Shown: positions 17,146-25,828 of the stretch, in pieces
Position numbering within the stretch: the stretch's first letter is position 1
Layout: every line of letters begins with the position of its first letter
Source of the DNA: Arthrobacter sp. UNC362MFTsu5.1
GTDB taxonomy: Bacteria; Actinomycetota; Actinomycetes; Actinomycetales; Micrococcaceae
Direction: 5' to 3'
DNA length: 64,000 bases
NCBI RefSeq assembly: GCF_000685965.1
Contig: NZ_JMLE01000004.1
Coordinates: 124,001-188,000, forward strand
The notes under the pieces: generated by a model
What the model was told of the DNA's origin: nothing
What the model saw: the letters and a program-made list of their open reading frames with translations, nothing else
Database searches by the model: none
Translations under genes and position numbers: made by a program

Positions 17146-17964
17146 TTAAACCGTGGGTCCGCGGAAGCGGGTGAAGCCCCGCCAGAGGCCGTAGGCGGCG
17201 CCGCCGACAGTCGCGGCTTTCAGCCCGAGCGTTGCGGCTCGGCGTCCGGATCGGAAGTCGTACACCGGCCAGTTGTTGTCCCGGGCGTGGCGGCGGAGCC
17301 GGGCGTCGGGATTGATGGCCACGGGATGGCCCACCATGCTCAGCAGCGGAATGTCATTGTGTGAGTCGCTGTAGGCCCAGCAGCGCTTGAGGTCCAGGTC
17401 TTCGGCGTCCGCGATGCCCTGGACGGCCACGGCCTTGGCCTGGCCGTGCAGGATGTCGCCCACCAGCCGGCCGGTGTAGGCCCCGTCCATGACTTCACCG
17501 ACGGTTCCCAGGGCACCGGTCAGGCCCAGCCGGGTGGAAATCACGGTGGCCACCTCGATGGGGGTCGCCGTCACCAGCCACACCATGCGCCCCACCCGGA
17601 GGTGCTGCTGGGCCAGGGCTTTGGTGCCGGGCCAGATCCTGGACTCAATCATTTCGTCGAAGACTTCTTCGCCGAGGGCTTTGATGTCCTCCACGGTGAT
17701 GCCGGCTGCAAGGGTCAGGGCCGAGTCCCGGACCGCGTGGACGTCATCCATGTTCTCGCCGCGGAGAATGAACTTGAACTGCTTCCACGCCATGCCTGCT
17801 GCCTGCGGCAGGGTGAAGGCGCCGCGCTGGTGCATTTTTCGGGCCACGTGGAAGAGGCTGGCGCCCTTCATGAGCGTGTTGTCGACGTCGAAGAAGGCGG
17901 CCTCGCCGTGCTGCAGCGCACCGGCCGGCTGCCGGACTACGGCGACGTACTTCTCCTCGGGCAT
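17146..17964 (-). CDS. HAD-IB family hydrolase (SerB1-like phosphatase)
   Basis: A 272-residue HAD superfamily phosphatase. Motif I is FFDVDNTLMKG with nucleophile Asp26 and acid Asp28, motif II is VTATP, and motif IV is YSDSHNDIPLL. A C-terminal hydrophobic stretch follows (VGGAAYGLWRG). It corresponds in position and family to Rv0505c (SerB1-like), in the conserved bS22-to-glutaredoxin neighbourhood. The substrate is not certain: phosphoserine or lipid-related phosphates are both possible for HAD-IB proteins. It is divergent from the glutaredoxin gene. Confidence 0.88.
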   Translation of the reverse strand: MPEEKYVAVVRQPAGALQHGEAAFFDVDNTLMKGASLFHVARKMHQRGAFTLPQAAGMAWKQFKFILRGENMDDVHAVRDSALTLAAGITVEDIKALGEEVFDEMIESRIWPGTKALAQQHLRVGRMVWLVTATPIEVATVISTRLGLTGALGTVGEVMDGAYTGRLVGDILHGQAKAVAVQGIADAEDLDLKRCWAYSDSHNDIPLLSMVGHPVAINPDARLRRHARDNNWPVYDFRSGRRAATLGLKAATVGGAAYGLWRGFTRFRGPTV

Positions 17965-18089
17965 GACTTGAGTCTAGTCAATGGTCGAGTCCGCGCTGTC
18001 GCGGCCTCGCAGACGAGTCCATGCTGATGGGTGCACACAGATGCGCGCCCCCGTCGCAGCGGGGCGGCAGCCCGGGCTACGGTTAAGGC

Positions 18090-18344
18090 ATGGCAAAACC
18101 CGACGTCGTCCTGATCACCAAAGCTGACTGCCACCTCTGCGAGGCGGCGCGCGACGCCGTCGGACGGGTCACAGCGGCACTGGGACTTGAGTGGACGGAA
18201 CAACTGGTGGACAACCAGCCGGAGCTGCGCGAGCGTTACGCCGAAGAGATCCCCGTTGTCCTGGTGGACGGCGTCCAGCGGGACTTCTGGAAGATCGACG
18301 AAACCCGCCTCGAGCGGATACTACGCCAGGCTGTGGCCAAATAG
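18090..18344 (+). CDS. Glutaredoxin family protein
   Basis: An 84-residue thioredoxin-fold protein with the redox motif CHLC (Cys14, Cys17), followed by the cis-Pro region EEIPVVLVDG. It fits the short DUF836 / glutaredoxin-like family (compare Rv0508). It lies 46 bases upstream of rex and may be co-transcribed. Its reductant in a mycothiol organism is not clear from sequence. Confidence 0.87.
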   Translation: MAKPDVVLITKADCHLCEAARDAVGRVTAALGLEWTEQLVDNQPELRERYAEEIPVVLVDGVQRDFWKIDETRLERILRQAVAK

Positions 18345-18389
18345 GCGCGACGACTTCTGCTTTGTTGGCAGCGCGGAGGGGGCTCTAGA

Positions 18390-19118
18390 GTGGACTCACA
18401 ACGCGACGCAATGGAGCAGATAGTGACTTCGCTGGATTCATCCCCCGAGGCTGTCCACGGGGATAGCGGAACTGCGGCCAAGCAGATTCCGCCCGCGGCC
18501 GTGGCCCGGCTGACCATCTATTTGCGCGCCCTCACCACCATGCTGGCCGAAGGGATCGAACGCGTCTCGTCCGAGTCCCTGGCCGAAGCCTCGGGCGTCA
18601 GCTCGTCCACGCTCCGCAAGGACCTCTCGCACGTCGGGTCCTACGGCACCCGCGGCGTCGGCTACGAAGTGCAGTACCTCAGCCGCAACATCTCGGCCGC
18701 ACTCGGGCTCACCCGGGACTGGAAAGTGGCAATCGTGGGCGCCGGCAACCTCGGCAAGGCCCTGGCGCGGTACGGCGGTTTCGAATCTCGGGGCTTCGAC
18801 GTCGTGGCCATTTTTGACGCCGACCAGATGGTGGTGGGCAACGAGGTGGGCTGGCTGCGCGTCAGCGACGTCGCGGACCTGGAGCCTGTCCTCCAGCGGA
18901 CCGGCGCCAACATGGTGGTGCTCGCCCTGCCGGCCGCCGTGGCCCAGGGTGTGTGCGACCGCGTCATCGCCGCCGGCGTGCGAAGCATCCTCAGTTTTGC
19001 GCCCGTGATGCTCCAGGTGCCGCCGGGCGTGAACCTGCGCAAGGTGGACATGGCCACCGAGCTGCAGATCCTGGCCTACCACGCCCAGCGGATCCAGAAC
19101 CCCGACGACGGCGAGTAA
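18390..19118 (+). CDS. rex: Redox-sensing transcriptional repressor Rex
   Basis: A 242-residue Rex protein. The N-terminal winged helix includes LTIYLRALTTMLAEG and SSSTLRKDLSHVGSYGTRGVGY; the Rossmann domain starts VAIVGAGNLGKALARY and binds NADH or NAD+. Rex represses fermentative and respiratory genes when NADH is low. The start is GTG 18390 with a GGAGGGGG eight bases upstream; an in-frame ATG at 18411 lacks this. In several actinobacteria rex is followed by hemACD, but here the next genes are the convergent repeat proteins. Confidence 0.95.
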   Translation: MDSQRDAMEQIVTSLDSSPEAVHGDSGTAAKQIPPAAVARLTIYLRALTTMLAEGIERVSSESLAEASGVSSSTLRKDLSHVGSYGTRGVGYEVQYLSRNISAALGLTRDWKVAIVGAGNLGKALARYGGFESRGFDVVAIFDADQMVVGNEVGWLRVSDVADLEPVLQRTGANMVVLALPAAVAQGVCDRVIAAGVRSILSFAPVMLQVPPGVNLRKVDMATELQILAYHAQRIQNPDDGE

Positions 19119-19142
19119 TCCCGCCGTCGAGAAGTGCCGCCG

Positions 19143-19868
19143 CTAGCGCCCGTAGGGGTAGCCCGGCTGCCCGTACGGGCCGGCGTACGGCTGGTACTTC
19201 CGGAAGTACGGCGCCGACCCGGGCAGGTACAGGAGCACGATCGCCGCGGCCCCGGCCAGGATGGACGGCGTCCCGAGTCCCATCTGCAGAACGCCCAGCA
19301 GGGAGAAGGCCGCGAAAATGGTACCCAGGACACGGGCCCAGTTGCGGCCCTTCCGGACGTTGAACGCCACCAGCGCGTACAGCAGCACGCCGACGGCGGC
19401 AATCAGCACCACCATTCCCACAATGACGCCCTTCACGGCCTCGAAATCCACGCCCGCTCCGCTGGTTGCCAGCCTGGCATCGAACTGGCTGCGCATGGCG
19501 GGGTCGTCTATGGAACCTATCGAGAGGAACACTGAGCCCACCCAAAGCGCGCAGGCGACGATCAGCAGCCAGAACGAGAGGTTGACCAGCGGGGGAGCGG
19601 CGGTGCCCGAGCTTCCCTGCTGCGGCAGTTCGGAGGGGTAGGCGAAGTACTGCGGCTTCCCGGACTGCTGCGGCTGCCCATACTGCGCCTGACCGAACTG
19701 CTGCTGGGGCTGGCCGTACTGGGGCGCCTGGCCATACTGCGGGGCCTGCGCGTACTGCGGCGGATGCGCAAAGGCGGACGGACCCTGCCCGTACTGCGGT
19801 GCCGGCTGGCCGTAGGAACCGCCGCTTGGATCGCTGGGATACGACGGCGGGACGGGCGGAGTGCTCAT
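19143..19868 (-). CDS. PQYGQ-repeat membrane protein, paralogue A
   Basis: A 241-residue protein with a low-complexity cytoplasmic-type N-terminus (about residues 1-90) built from QYGQ/PQYGQ units, then four hydrophobic segments. The loop SIDDPAMRSQFDARL lies between the first two and VAFNVRKGRNWARVLGT between the second and third. The C-terminus is Tyr/Gly/Pro-rich (PYGQPGYPYGR). The paralogue at 20152-20940 shares this layout and sequence. I recognise no enzymatic domain. Proline/glutamine-rich actinobacterial membrane proteins of this kind are often annotated as hypothetical. The start has no strong Shine-Dalgarno. Confidence 0.85.
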   Translation of the reverse strand: MSTPPVPPSYPSDPSGGSYGQPAPQYGQGPSAFAHPPQYAQAPQYGQAPQYGQPQQQFGQAQYGQPQQSGKPQYFAYPSELPQQGSSGTAAPPLVNLSFWLLIVACALWVGSVFLSIGSIDDPAMRSQFDARLATSGAGVDFEAVKGVIVGMVVLIAAVGVLLYALVAFNVRKGRNWARVLGTIFAAFSLLGVLQMGLGTPSILAGAAAIVLLYLPGSAPYFRKYQPYAGPYGQPGYPYGR

Positions 19869-20151
19869 TAGTGATCCTTTGTGAGTCGGTTACTCAGTAA
19901 TAGACACCGGGATCAGCCACCTCACCTGCCCCCAGCGTGATTTTGGTAACACGGTACCGTGCGGAAGGGCATTCTGGGCATAGTTTGCGGCTCAATTTCC
20001 GCTCAAGAGCTTGCCGGCCAAACGCAGAGGGCGCGGACTCCGGAGGCCCGCGACTGATTTCGCCGGTGCCGTCCAAAGTCCACGCCCTCCGGCTGTGGAA
20101 CTGTGATGCTGTGGAACTGTGGTGCTGCGGAACGTGGTGCTTCGGGGTGCG

Positions 20152-20940
20152 TTAGCGTCCGTAGGGGTTGCCCGGCTGGGCGTACGGGCCGCCGAACGGC
20201 TGCTGCTTCTGGAAGTACGGCGCTGATGCCGGCAGGTAGAGCATCACAATGGCTGCGATCCCGAGCAGTACCGCGATGGAGCCGACGCTGAGCGGAAGCA
20301 GGCTGAAGATCGAGAGTGCGGCAAATACGGTGCCCAGGATGCGCGCCCAGTTCTTGCCCTTGCGCACGTTGAAGGCAACCAGTGCGTAGAGCCCGGCACC
20401 GATCAGGCCCATCACAACCATGGTTCCGATGACCACGCCCTTGATTGATTCAAAATCGATGTCTGCGCCGCCTGCCCGCATCTGCTCCTCGAAGGTGCTC
20501 CGCATGGCGGGATCATCCAGCGCGGGAATGGCGACCAGCAGGGAGATGAGCCAGAGGGCGCCCGCAGCAATGATCATCCAGAACGCGTTGTTGACCATCT
20601 TCGGAACCCCGGCGGCTCCGGGACCCTGCGGCTGTTCGGACGGGTACTGGGCATAGGGGGACTGGCCGTACTGCTGCGGCGCCTGGCCGAACGGCTGCTG
20701 TCCGTACTGGGGCTGTCCGTACTGCGGAGCGGCCGGTGGCTGCTGTCCGTACTGGGGTGCGTTCTGGCCGTACTGGGGAGCGCCCGGCGGCGTGTTTTGG
20801 CCGTACTGCGGAGCGGCCGGTGGCTGCTGTCCGTACTGGGGTGCGGCAGGTGACTGCGGCGCGTTCTGCCCGTACTGGGGAGCGTCGGGGCCAGGCTTGC
20901 CGTTCTCGGGTTCGTTCGGGGTGGCTGGAGGCGTGCTCAT
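20152..20940 (-). CDS. PQYGQ-repeat membrane protein, paralogue B
   Basis: A 262-residue paralogue of the protein at 19143-19868. Its N-terminus (about 1-110) carries more APQYGQ / QPPAAPQYGQ units, and the membrane part conserves DDPAMRSTFEEQM, LYALVAFNVRKGKNWARILGTVFAAL and the tail GPYAQPGNPYGR. The regions upstream of the two genes are also related (shared ACCGGGATCAG and CTGCCCCCAGC), so the duplication included promoter DNA. The two genes lie head-to-tail. Function is unknown; the repeat tract may self-associate or bind partners, which is speculation. Confidence 0.85.
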   Translation of the reverse strand: MSTPPATPNEPENGKPGPDAPQYGQNAPQSPAAPQYGQQPPAAPQYGQNTPPGAPQYGQNAPQYGQQPPAAPQYGQPQYGQQPFGQAPQQYGQSPYAQYPSEQPQGPGAAGVPKMVNNAFWMIIAAGALWLISLLVAIPALDDPAMRSTFEEQMRAGGADIDFESIKGVVIGTMVVMGLIGAGLYALVAFNVRKGKNWARILGTVFAALSIFSLLPLSVGSIAVLLGIAAIVMLYLPASAPYFQKQQPFGGPYAQPGNPYGR

Positions 20941-21103
20941 AGTTGGTCCTTCGCGGGTCGACTACTGACAAAACGGGTACCGGGATCAGTGACGGTTCCC
21001 CTGCCCCCAGCATGGTTTGGTTCCACCGTACCCCGCTGCGGTGGCCCGATGGATCATTCCGCAGAGGTATTCTGGCCGGCCCGGTTCAGCAGCCGGATTA
21101 AGC

Positions 21104-21144
21104 ACAGCACCCCGCTCCGTCTCGGGGACGGAGCGGGGTGCTGT
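21104..21144 (-). terminator. Strong hairpin downstream of yceI
   Basis: A perfect 17-bp stem starts ACAGCACCCCGCTCCGT (21104-21120) and closes at 21128-21144 around a 7-base loop. It lies 25 bases beyond the yceI stop on the minus strand, before the PQYGQ gene promoter region. It lacks a long U-run but is very stable. Confidence 0.75.
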
Positions 21145-21169
21145 TGGTGCAGAACTACGAAGCGAAGAA

Positions 21170-21718
21170 CTAGGCTGCCGGAGCGATGAACGCGAGCTCA
21201 AGGTTGATGGCAACCTTGTCGCTGACCAGCACTCCGCCGGCTTCGAGGACGGCGTTCCAGGTCAGGCCGAAGTCCTTGCGGCTGATGGTGGTTTCGGCGG
21301 TGAGGCCGGCGCGGGTGTTGCCGAACGGATCCACAGCCACGCCGTGGAGCTCGGTTTCGAGCGCCACCGGGCGGGTGACGCCCTTGATGGTGAGATCGCC
21401 CTGGAGCTCGTATGCGTCGCCCTTGGGAACGATCGCGTTGGAGACGAAGGAGATTTCCGGGAACTTCTCGACGTCGAAGAAATCTTCGCCGCGGACGTGG
21501 CCGTCGCGGTTGACGTCGCCCGAGTCAAAGCTGGCGGTCTGGATGGTGGCGTTGACCTTGGAGTCGGCAACGTCCTGGGCGAGGTCCAGCGTGGCTGCGG
21601 CGTCGGTGAACTGGCCGCGGACCTTGCTGATGCCTGCGTGGCGCACCGTGAAGCCGATTTCGCTGTGCGAGTTGTCGAGGGTCCAGGTGCCGGTGGTGAT
21701 GTTGGCGGGCAGTGCCAT
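21170..21718 (-). CDS. YceI family protein
   Basis: A 182-residue lipocalin-like YceI protein, a barrel that binds polyisoprenoids or similar lipids. Signature blocks are WTLDNSHSEIGFTVRHAGISKVRGQF, GHVRGEDFFDVEKFPEISF, LTIKGVTRPVALE and RKDFGLTWN. It lacks a signal peptide, so it is probably cytoplasmic, as for most actinobacterial members. ATG 21718 follows AAGGAGCAACACC; the frame is open 29 codons upstream without similarity. Confidence 0.9.
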   Translation of the reverse strand: MALPANITTGTWTLDNSHSEIGFTVRHAGISKVRGQFTDAAATLDLAQDVADSKVNATIQTASFDSGDVNRDGHVRGEDFFDVEKFPEISFVSNAIVPKGDAYELQGDLTIKGVTRPVALETELHGVAVDPFGNTRAGLTAETTISRKDFGLTWNAVLEAGGVLVSDKVAINLELAFIAPAA

Positions 21719-21820
21719 GGTGTTGCTCCTTGTGATCTGTGGTGGAAGTTCTCTTGCGGAAGGACATCTGATCGCCAGCCAAAACTTCTTTGCTTGAAGT
21801 CTCAACTAACTGCTTCACCC

Positions 21821-21841
21821 AGTATAAACATGCATATGCAT
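21821..21841 (-). promoter_or_regulatory. yceI promoter with ATGCATATGCAT palindrome
   Basis: On the minus strand a consensus-like TATACT -10 lies at 21826-21821, and immediately upstream is the perfect 12-bp palindrome ATGCATATGCAT (21830-21841), in the spacer position. A repressor site is likely. YceI genes are often controlled by MarR-type regulators, but no such gene is in the window. Confidence 0.45.
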
Positions 21842-21939
21842 CTTTTATTCCAACTCCGGGGAACATTTCTCCAAACTTCTCAGTTCTACTTCCTGTAGAA
21901 GATTTCAGATCACCCGACATCTTTGAGAAACTGGTAAAC

Positions 21940-22605
21940 ATGCCCCAAGCCACTGTTCATCTCCTTCGCCATGGCGAGGTCCACAATCCGGACGGAATCC
22001 TCTACGGACGGCTGCCGGAATTCCACCTCTCCGAACTCGGGCAGCAGATGGCCAAGACGCTCGCCGTGCACTTCAGCGACCGCGTGGCCGACGGGGCGAA
22101 CATTGTGCATCTCGTGGCCTCGCCGCTGACCCGCGCCCAGGAGACGGCCCTCCCCATCTCCGAAGCGCTGAACCTTGAAATCCACACCGAGGCGCGCATC
22201 ATCGAGGCCGGCAACCACTTCGAAGGGCTCCGGGTCAACAAGGCCGAGCTCCTCAAGCCCAAGCACTGGCCGCACCTGCGCAACCCGTTCATCCCGTCCT
22301 GGGGTGAGCCGTACAAAGCCCAGGCCGCACGCGTCATCGCCGCAGTCCAGGACGCGCGCCTCCGTGCCATCGAGCTGGGCGGAGACCACGCGGAAGCCAT
22401 CCTGGTCAGCCACCAGCTCCCCATCTGGTCCACCCGGCTGAGCGCCGAGGGCAAGCCCCTCTGGCACGATCCGCGCAAGCGCGAATGCACCCTCACGTCC
22501 ATCACGTCGCTGGTTTTCGACGACGATGGCACCCTCCTGCGCGTGGAATACAGCGAGCCCGCTGCCGCACTCCTGCCCGGCGCCTCGAACACCCCGGGAG
22601 CCTGA
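21940..22605 (+). CDS. Histidine phosphatase (phosphoglycerate mutase) family protein
   Basis: A 221-residue histidine phosphatase. The catalytic motif is LLRHGEVHNPDGILYGRLP, followed by a conserved SPLTRAQETA and, late, VSHQLPIW with the second His. It heads the cytochrome c maturation operon exactly as Rv0525 does in mycobacteria. The substrate is unknown. ATG 21940 is chosen because the RHG motif starts nine residues later; the longer frame upstream is AT-rich promoter DNA. Confidence 0.88.
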   Translation: MPQATVHLLRHGEVHNPDGILYGRLPEFHLSELGQQMAKTLAVHFSDRVADGANIVHLVASPLTRAQETALPISEALNLEIHTEARIIEAGNHFEGLRVNKAELLKPKHWPHLRNPFIPSWGEPYKAQAARVIAAVQDARLRAIELGGDHAEAILVSHQLPIWSTRLSAEGKPLWHDPRKRECTLTSITSLVFDDDGTLLRVEYSEPAAALLPGASNTPGA

Positions 22606-22607
22606 GC

Positions 22608-23255
22608 GTGGCCGGATTCAAGTTCACCAAGGCGGCCGGCGCCCGCGACGTGACCACCGCAGCCTCCCGCCGCAGTGTGCTGGCCGCCGGCGGCCTGGGG
22701 CTGGCCGCGCTCACGCTGGGGCTTTCCGCGTGTGCCCAGGAAGACGCCCTGGCCAAGCAGGCCAAGGCCGGAGACAACAAGAACTACGTTGCCGGTGACG
22801 GGTCCGTGACCGAGTTCGCTGCTGCCGACCGCAAATCCGCCGTCAGTATCAAGGGAACCCTCTTTGACGGCACCACCGTGGAGCCGGCGGACTTCGTCGG
22901 AAAAGTCACCGTGCTCAACTTCTGGTTCGCTGCCTGTGCGCCGTGCCGCGTCGAAGCGCCGTCGCTCGAGGCCCTTCACCAGGAGTTCAAGCCGCAGGGA
23001 GTGCAGTTCTACGGCGTCAACCTCCGCGATGAAAAGGCCGCAGCCGAGGCGTTCGACAAGACGTTCAACCTGACCTACCCGAGCTTCCACGACAAGGACG
23101 GCGGCGTGCTCCTGGCCGTGTCCGGGCTGGTTCCTCCGGGTGCCGTGCCCACCACGCTGGTGCTCGACAAGCAGGGCCGGGTGGCCTCCCGTGTCCTCGG
23201 GGAAATCCAAAAGGGCACGCTCAAGGCCCTCATCGCCGCCGCCGTGGCAGAGTAA
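22608..23255 (+). CDS. TlpA/ResA-like thiol-disulfide oxidoreductase lipoprotein
   Basis: A 215-residue extracytoplasmic thioredoxin-fold protein. The start is GTG 22608, two bases after the previous stop. The signal peptide has a twin-arginine-like SRRSVLAAGG and a lipobox LSAC (Cys42), suggesting a Tat-exported lipoprotein. The redox site is CAPC (Cys110, Cys113) in NFWFAACAPCRVEAPSLE. It should keep the haem-binding Cys residues of apocytochrome c reduced, with electrons from CcdA. It corresponds to Rv0526. Confidence 0.9.
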   Translation: MAGFKFTKAAGARDVTTAASRRSVLAAGGLGLAALTLGLSACAQEDALAKQAKAGDNKNYVAGDGSVTEFAAADRKSAVSIKGTLFDGTTVEPADFVGKVTVLNFWFAACAPCRVEAPSLEALHQEFKPQGVQFYGVNLRDEKAAAEAFDKTFNLTYPSFHDKDGGVLLAVSGLVPPGAVPTTLVLDKQGRVASRVLGEIQKGTLKALIAAAVAE

Positions 23256-23270
23256 CGGCGGCGCCCCCAC

Positions 23271-24026
23271 GTGAACAGCCCCTTCGCCGAAGCCATCCTG
23301 AACGGTTCCCTGCTGCTTGCCATCCCGGTGGCTCTGCTCGCCGGATTCGTGTCCTTCCTCTCACCGTGCGTCCTGCCCCTGGTGCCGGGATACCTGGGCT
23401 ATGTGACCGGGCTGACCGGCGTGGACCTGGAGAAGCAGAAGCGCGGCCGCATGCTGGCCGGAATCGGCCTGTTCGTGCTCGGCTTCTCGGTGATTTTCGT
23501 CCTGCTCGGCGGGGCGTTCGGCCAGCTGGGTTCGATGATCAGCGGCGGCCAGAATGCCTGGATCACCCAGGTGCTGGGTGTTCTGGTGATCATCATGGGC
23601 GTCGTGTTCATGGGCGGTTTCAGCTGGCTGCAGCGGGATGCCAAAATCCATGCCAAGCCGCCGGCCGGACTGTGGGGCGCGCCGTTGCTGGGGATCACCT
23701 TCGGCCTCGGATGGGCTCCGTGCATCGGGCCCACCTACTCCGCCGTCCAGCTGCTGAGCATGTCCGGCGGGTCCTCGGCCGCCAAGGGCGCGTTCCTGGC
23801 CTTCGTCTATAGCCTCGGGCTGGGCATCCCGTTCCTGCTGATTGCCCTGGCCGTGCGCCGGGGCGTCGGCGTGATGTCCTTCTTCCGCAAGCACCGGCTC
23901 GCCATCCAGCGGATCGGCGGGGGAATCCTGGTGGTCCTCGGCCTGCTGATGGCCAGCGGTGTGTGGGGGGCCTGGGTGTCCGGGCTGCAGTACTGGTTCC
24001 AAACCGATGTGAAATTGCCGATCTGA
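23271..24026 (+). CDS. ccdA: Cytochrome c biogenesis protein CcdA
   Basis: A 251-residue membrane protein with about six hydrophobic segments. The two membrane-embedded redox Cys lie in FLSPCVLPLVPGYLGY and LGWAPCIGPTYSA, both typical of CcdA/DsbD cores. It passes electrons from cytoplasmic thioredoxin to the TlpA-like lipoprotein encoded just before. The start is GTG 23271. The stop overlaps the ATG of resB (TGATG). Confidence 0.93.
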   Translation: MNSPFAEAILNGSLLLAIPVALLAGFVSFLSPCVLPLVPGYLGYVTGLTGVDLEKQKRGRMLAGIGLFVLGFSVIFVLLGGAFGQLGSMISGGQNAWITQVLGVLVIIMGVVFMGGFSWLQRDAKIHAKPPAGLWGAPLLGITFGLGWAPCIGPTYSAVQLLSMSGGSSAAKGAFLAFVYSLGLGIPFLLIALAVRRGVGVMSFFRKHRLAIQRIGGGILVVLGLLMASGVWGAWVSGLQYWFQTDVKLPI

Positions 24027-25828
24027 TGAGCGAGCGAGTGAACGAAAAGAAGAAGCCTGCACCCGCAGACAATGCTGCAGCGAACCCCGTGGCCAAGGCC
24101 AAAGCGGAAGCCGCCATGCCGGCCCTGGGGTTCACCGGCATGCTGCGCTGGGCCTGGACCCAGCTGACCAGCATGCGCACCGCGTTGTTCCTGCTCCTGC
24201 TGCTGGCCGTTGCGGCCGTGCCCGGATCGCTGTTCCCGCAGCGCCCCGCGAACCCCTCAATCGTCACCCAGTACATTGCGGACCACCCGGACTACGGAAA
24301 GATCCTGGACTCGCTCCAGCTCTACGACGTGTACTCCTCCGCGTGGTTCTCCGCCATCTACATCCTGCTGTTCATCTCCCTGATCGGCTGCGTGGTTCCC
24401 CGCGCGATCGCCCACTACAAGGCGATGCGCTCCCAGCCCCCGCGCACCCCGGCCAGGCTCTCCCGCCTGCCCGAGTACGGCACGCTGGTGATCCCCGCGG
24501 ACGCCGGGATCCCGGCGTCGGACGCCATTGCGGACGCTGCCGCGAAGCTGAAGAAACGCGGTTACCGCGTTGATGTCAGGGACGACGACGGCGCGCGGCC
24601 CTCTTTGGGGGCCGAGCGCGGCTTCCTGAAGGAAGTGGGAAACCTGGTGTTCCACACGTCGCTGATCGGCGTGCTGGTCTCCGTGGCGGCCGGCGGCCTG
24701 TTCGGGTACAGCGGGCAGCGGATCCTGGTGGAGGGCGACACGTTCGTAAACACCCTGGTGGGCTACGACCAGTTCACCCCGGGCACCAACTTCCAGAGCA
24801 GCCAGCTCCAGCCCTACTCCATCCAGCTGGATAAGTTCCAGATCACCTTCGACCGTGAATCGAAGGGCAAGTTCGGCCAGCCCATCGACTTCAAGGCGGA
24901 CGTGACCACCCGGGAAACCCCGGACGCACCGGCCGAGAAGCAGGTGCTGAAGGTCAACGACCCCGTCAGCCTGGGCGGCACCAGCATCTACCTCACCGGC
25001 AACGGCTACGCCCCCGTGGTGACCATCCGCGACGGCGCCGGCAACGTCGCCATGCAGGGGCCGGTGGTGGCCAAGCTGCAGGGGGACAACTACTACTCCT
25101 CCGTGGTCATCAAGGTCCCGGACGCCAAGCCGGACCAGCTCGGGTTCGCCGGGTTCTTCCTGCCCACCGCGTTCGTCACCGAGGAAGGCGTGTCCTTCAG
25201 CGGGGACCCGGAGCTGATCAACCCGCAGCTCACGCTGAACTCGTACTTCGGCGACCTCGGACTAAACGCGGGCTCCCCGCAGAACGTCTTCGAGCTCGAC
25301 GTGAAGAAGCTGACGCCGCTCAACGCCCGGAACCTCGACGCCGGCGGCATCACCCTGGCGCCCGGGACCACGTATACGCTCCCGGACGGCAAGGGAACCA
25401 TCAGCTTCGACGGCGTGAAGCGCTACATCGGCGTGGACATCCACCACAACCCGGGCCAGCTCTACGCCCTGATCTTCGCCCTTCTGGCGGTGGCCGGACT
25501 GGTGACCTCCCTGTACGTGAACCGCCGGCGCGTCTGGGTCCGCACGGGTACGCACCCCGACGGCCGCACCATGGTGGAGTACGGTCTCCTGGCCCGCGGC
25601 GAAGACCACCGCCTGGCGGCGGAGGCGGAGATTATCCGCGGACTGCTGACGGAGGAATGGGGCCTGGACTCCCGGACGGCTTCACAGACAGCTCCCAGCG
25701 GGCCGGAGGATAATGGCCCCGCGGAGAGTGTCCCCAGCGGTGCCTCCGGGGATGCCGCCACGGAATCCCGCCCGGAAGACTTTATCCAGTCAACAGCCGG
25801 CTCATCCGAGTCGAAGAAGGACCAGTAA
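24026..25828 (+). CDS. resB: Cytochrome c biogenesis protein ResB
   Basis: A 600-residue system II cytochrome c synthase subunit. An N-terminal membrane pair (LTSMRTALFLLLLLAVAAVP) is followed by FISLIGCVVPRAI, then a large outside domain, and a last membrane segment near residue 480, with a polar tail of about 100 residues. ATG 24026 overlaps the ccdA stop and the resB TAA overlaps the ATG of ccsB. ResB and CcsB together move haem outwards and attach it to apocytochrome. Confidence 0.93.
   Translation: MSERVNEKKKPAPADNAAANPVAKAKAEAAMPALGFTGMLRWAWTQLTSMRTALFLLLLLAVAAVPGSLFPQRPANPSIVTQYIADHPDYGKILDSLQLYDVYSSAWFSAIYILLFISLIGCVVPRAIAHYKAMRSQPPRTPARLSRLPEYGTLVIPADAGIPASDAIADAAAKLKKRGYRVDVRDDDGARPSLGAERGFLKEVGNLVFHTSLIGVLVSVAAGGLFGYSGQRILVEGDTFVNTLVGYDQFTPGTNFQSSQLQPYSIQLDKFQITFDRESKGKFGQPIDFKADVTTRETPDAPAEKQVLKVNDPVSLGGTSIYLTGNGYAPVVTIRDGAGNVAMQGPVVAKLQGDNYYSSVVIKVPDAKPDQLGFAGFFLPTAFVTEEGVSFSGDPELINPQLTLNSYFGDLGLNAGSPQNVFELDVKKLTPLNARNLDAGGITLAPGTTYTLPDGKGTISFDGVKRYIGVDIHHNPGQLYALIFALLAVAGLVTSLYVNRRRVWVRTGTHPDGRTMVEYGLLARGEDHRLAAEAEIIRGLLTEEWGLDSRTASQTAPSGPEDNGPAESVPSGASGDAATESRPEDFIQSTAGSSESKKDQ

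Noticed and set aside
16938..17174. Possible 78-codon plus-strand ORF after bS22
   Set aside because: It begins inside the bS22 terminator, is Arg-rich without domain features, and overlaps the end of the HAD gene on the other strand.
20640..20890. Regular repeats in the PQYGQ gene considered as a CRISPR or minisatellite array
   Set aside because: The units are in frame, encode PQYGQ and vary at synonymous positions; they are coding repeats without unique spacers.
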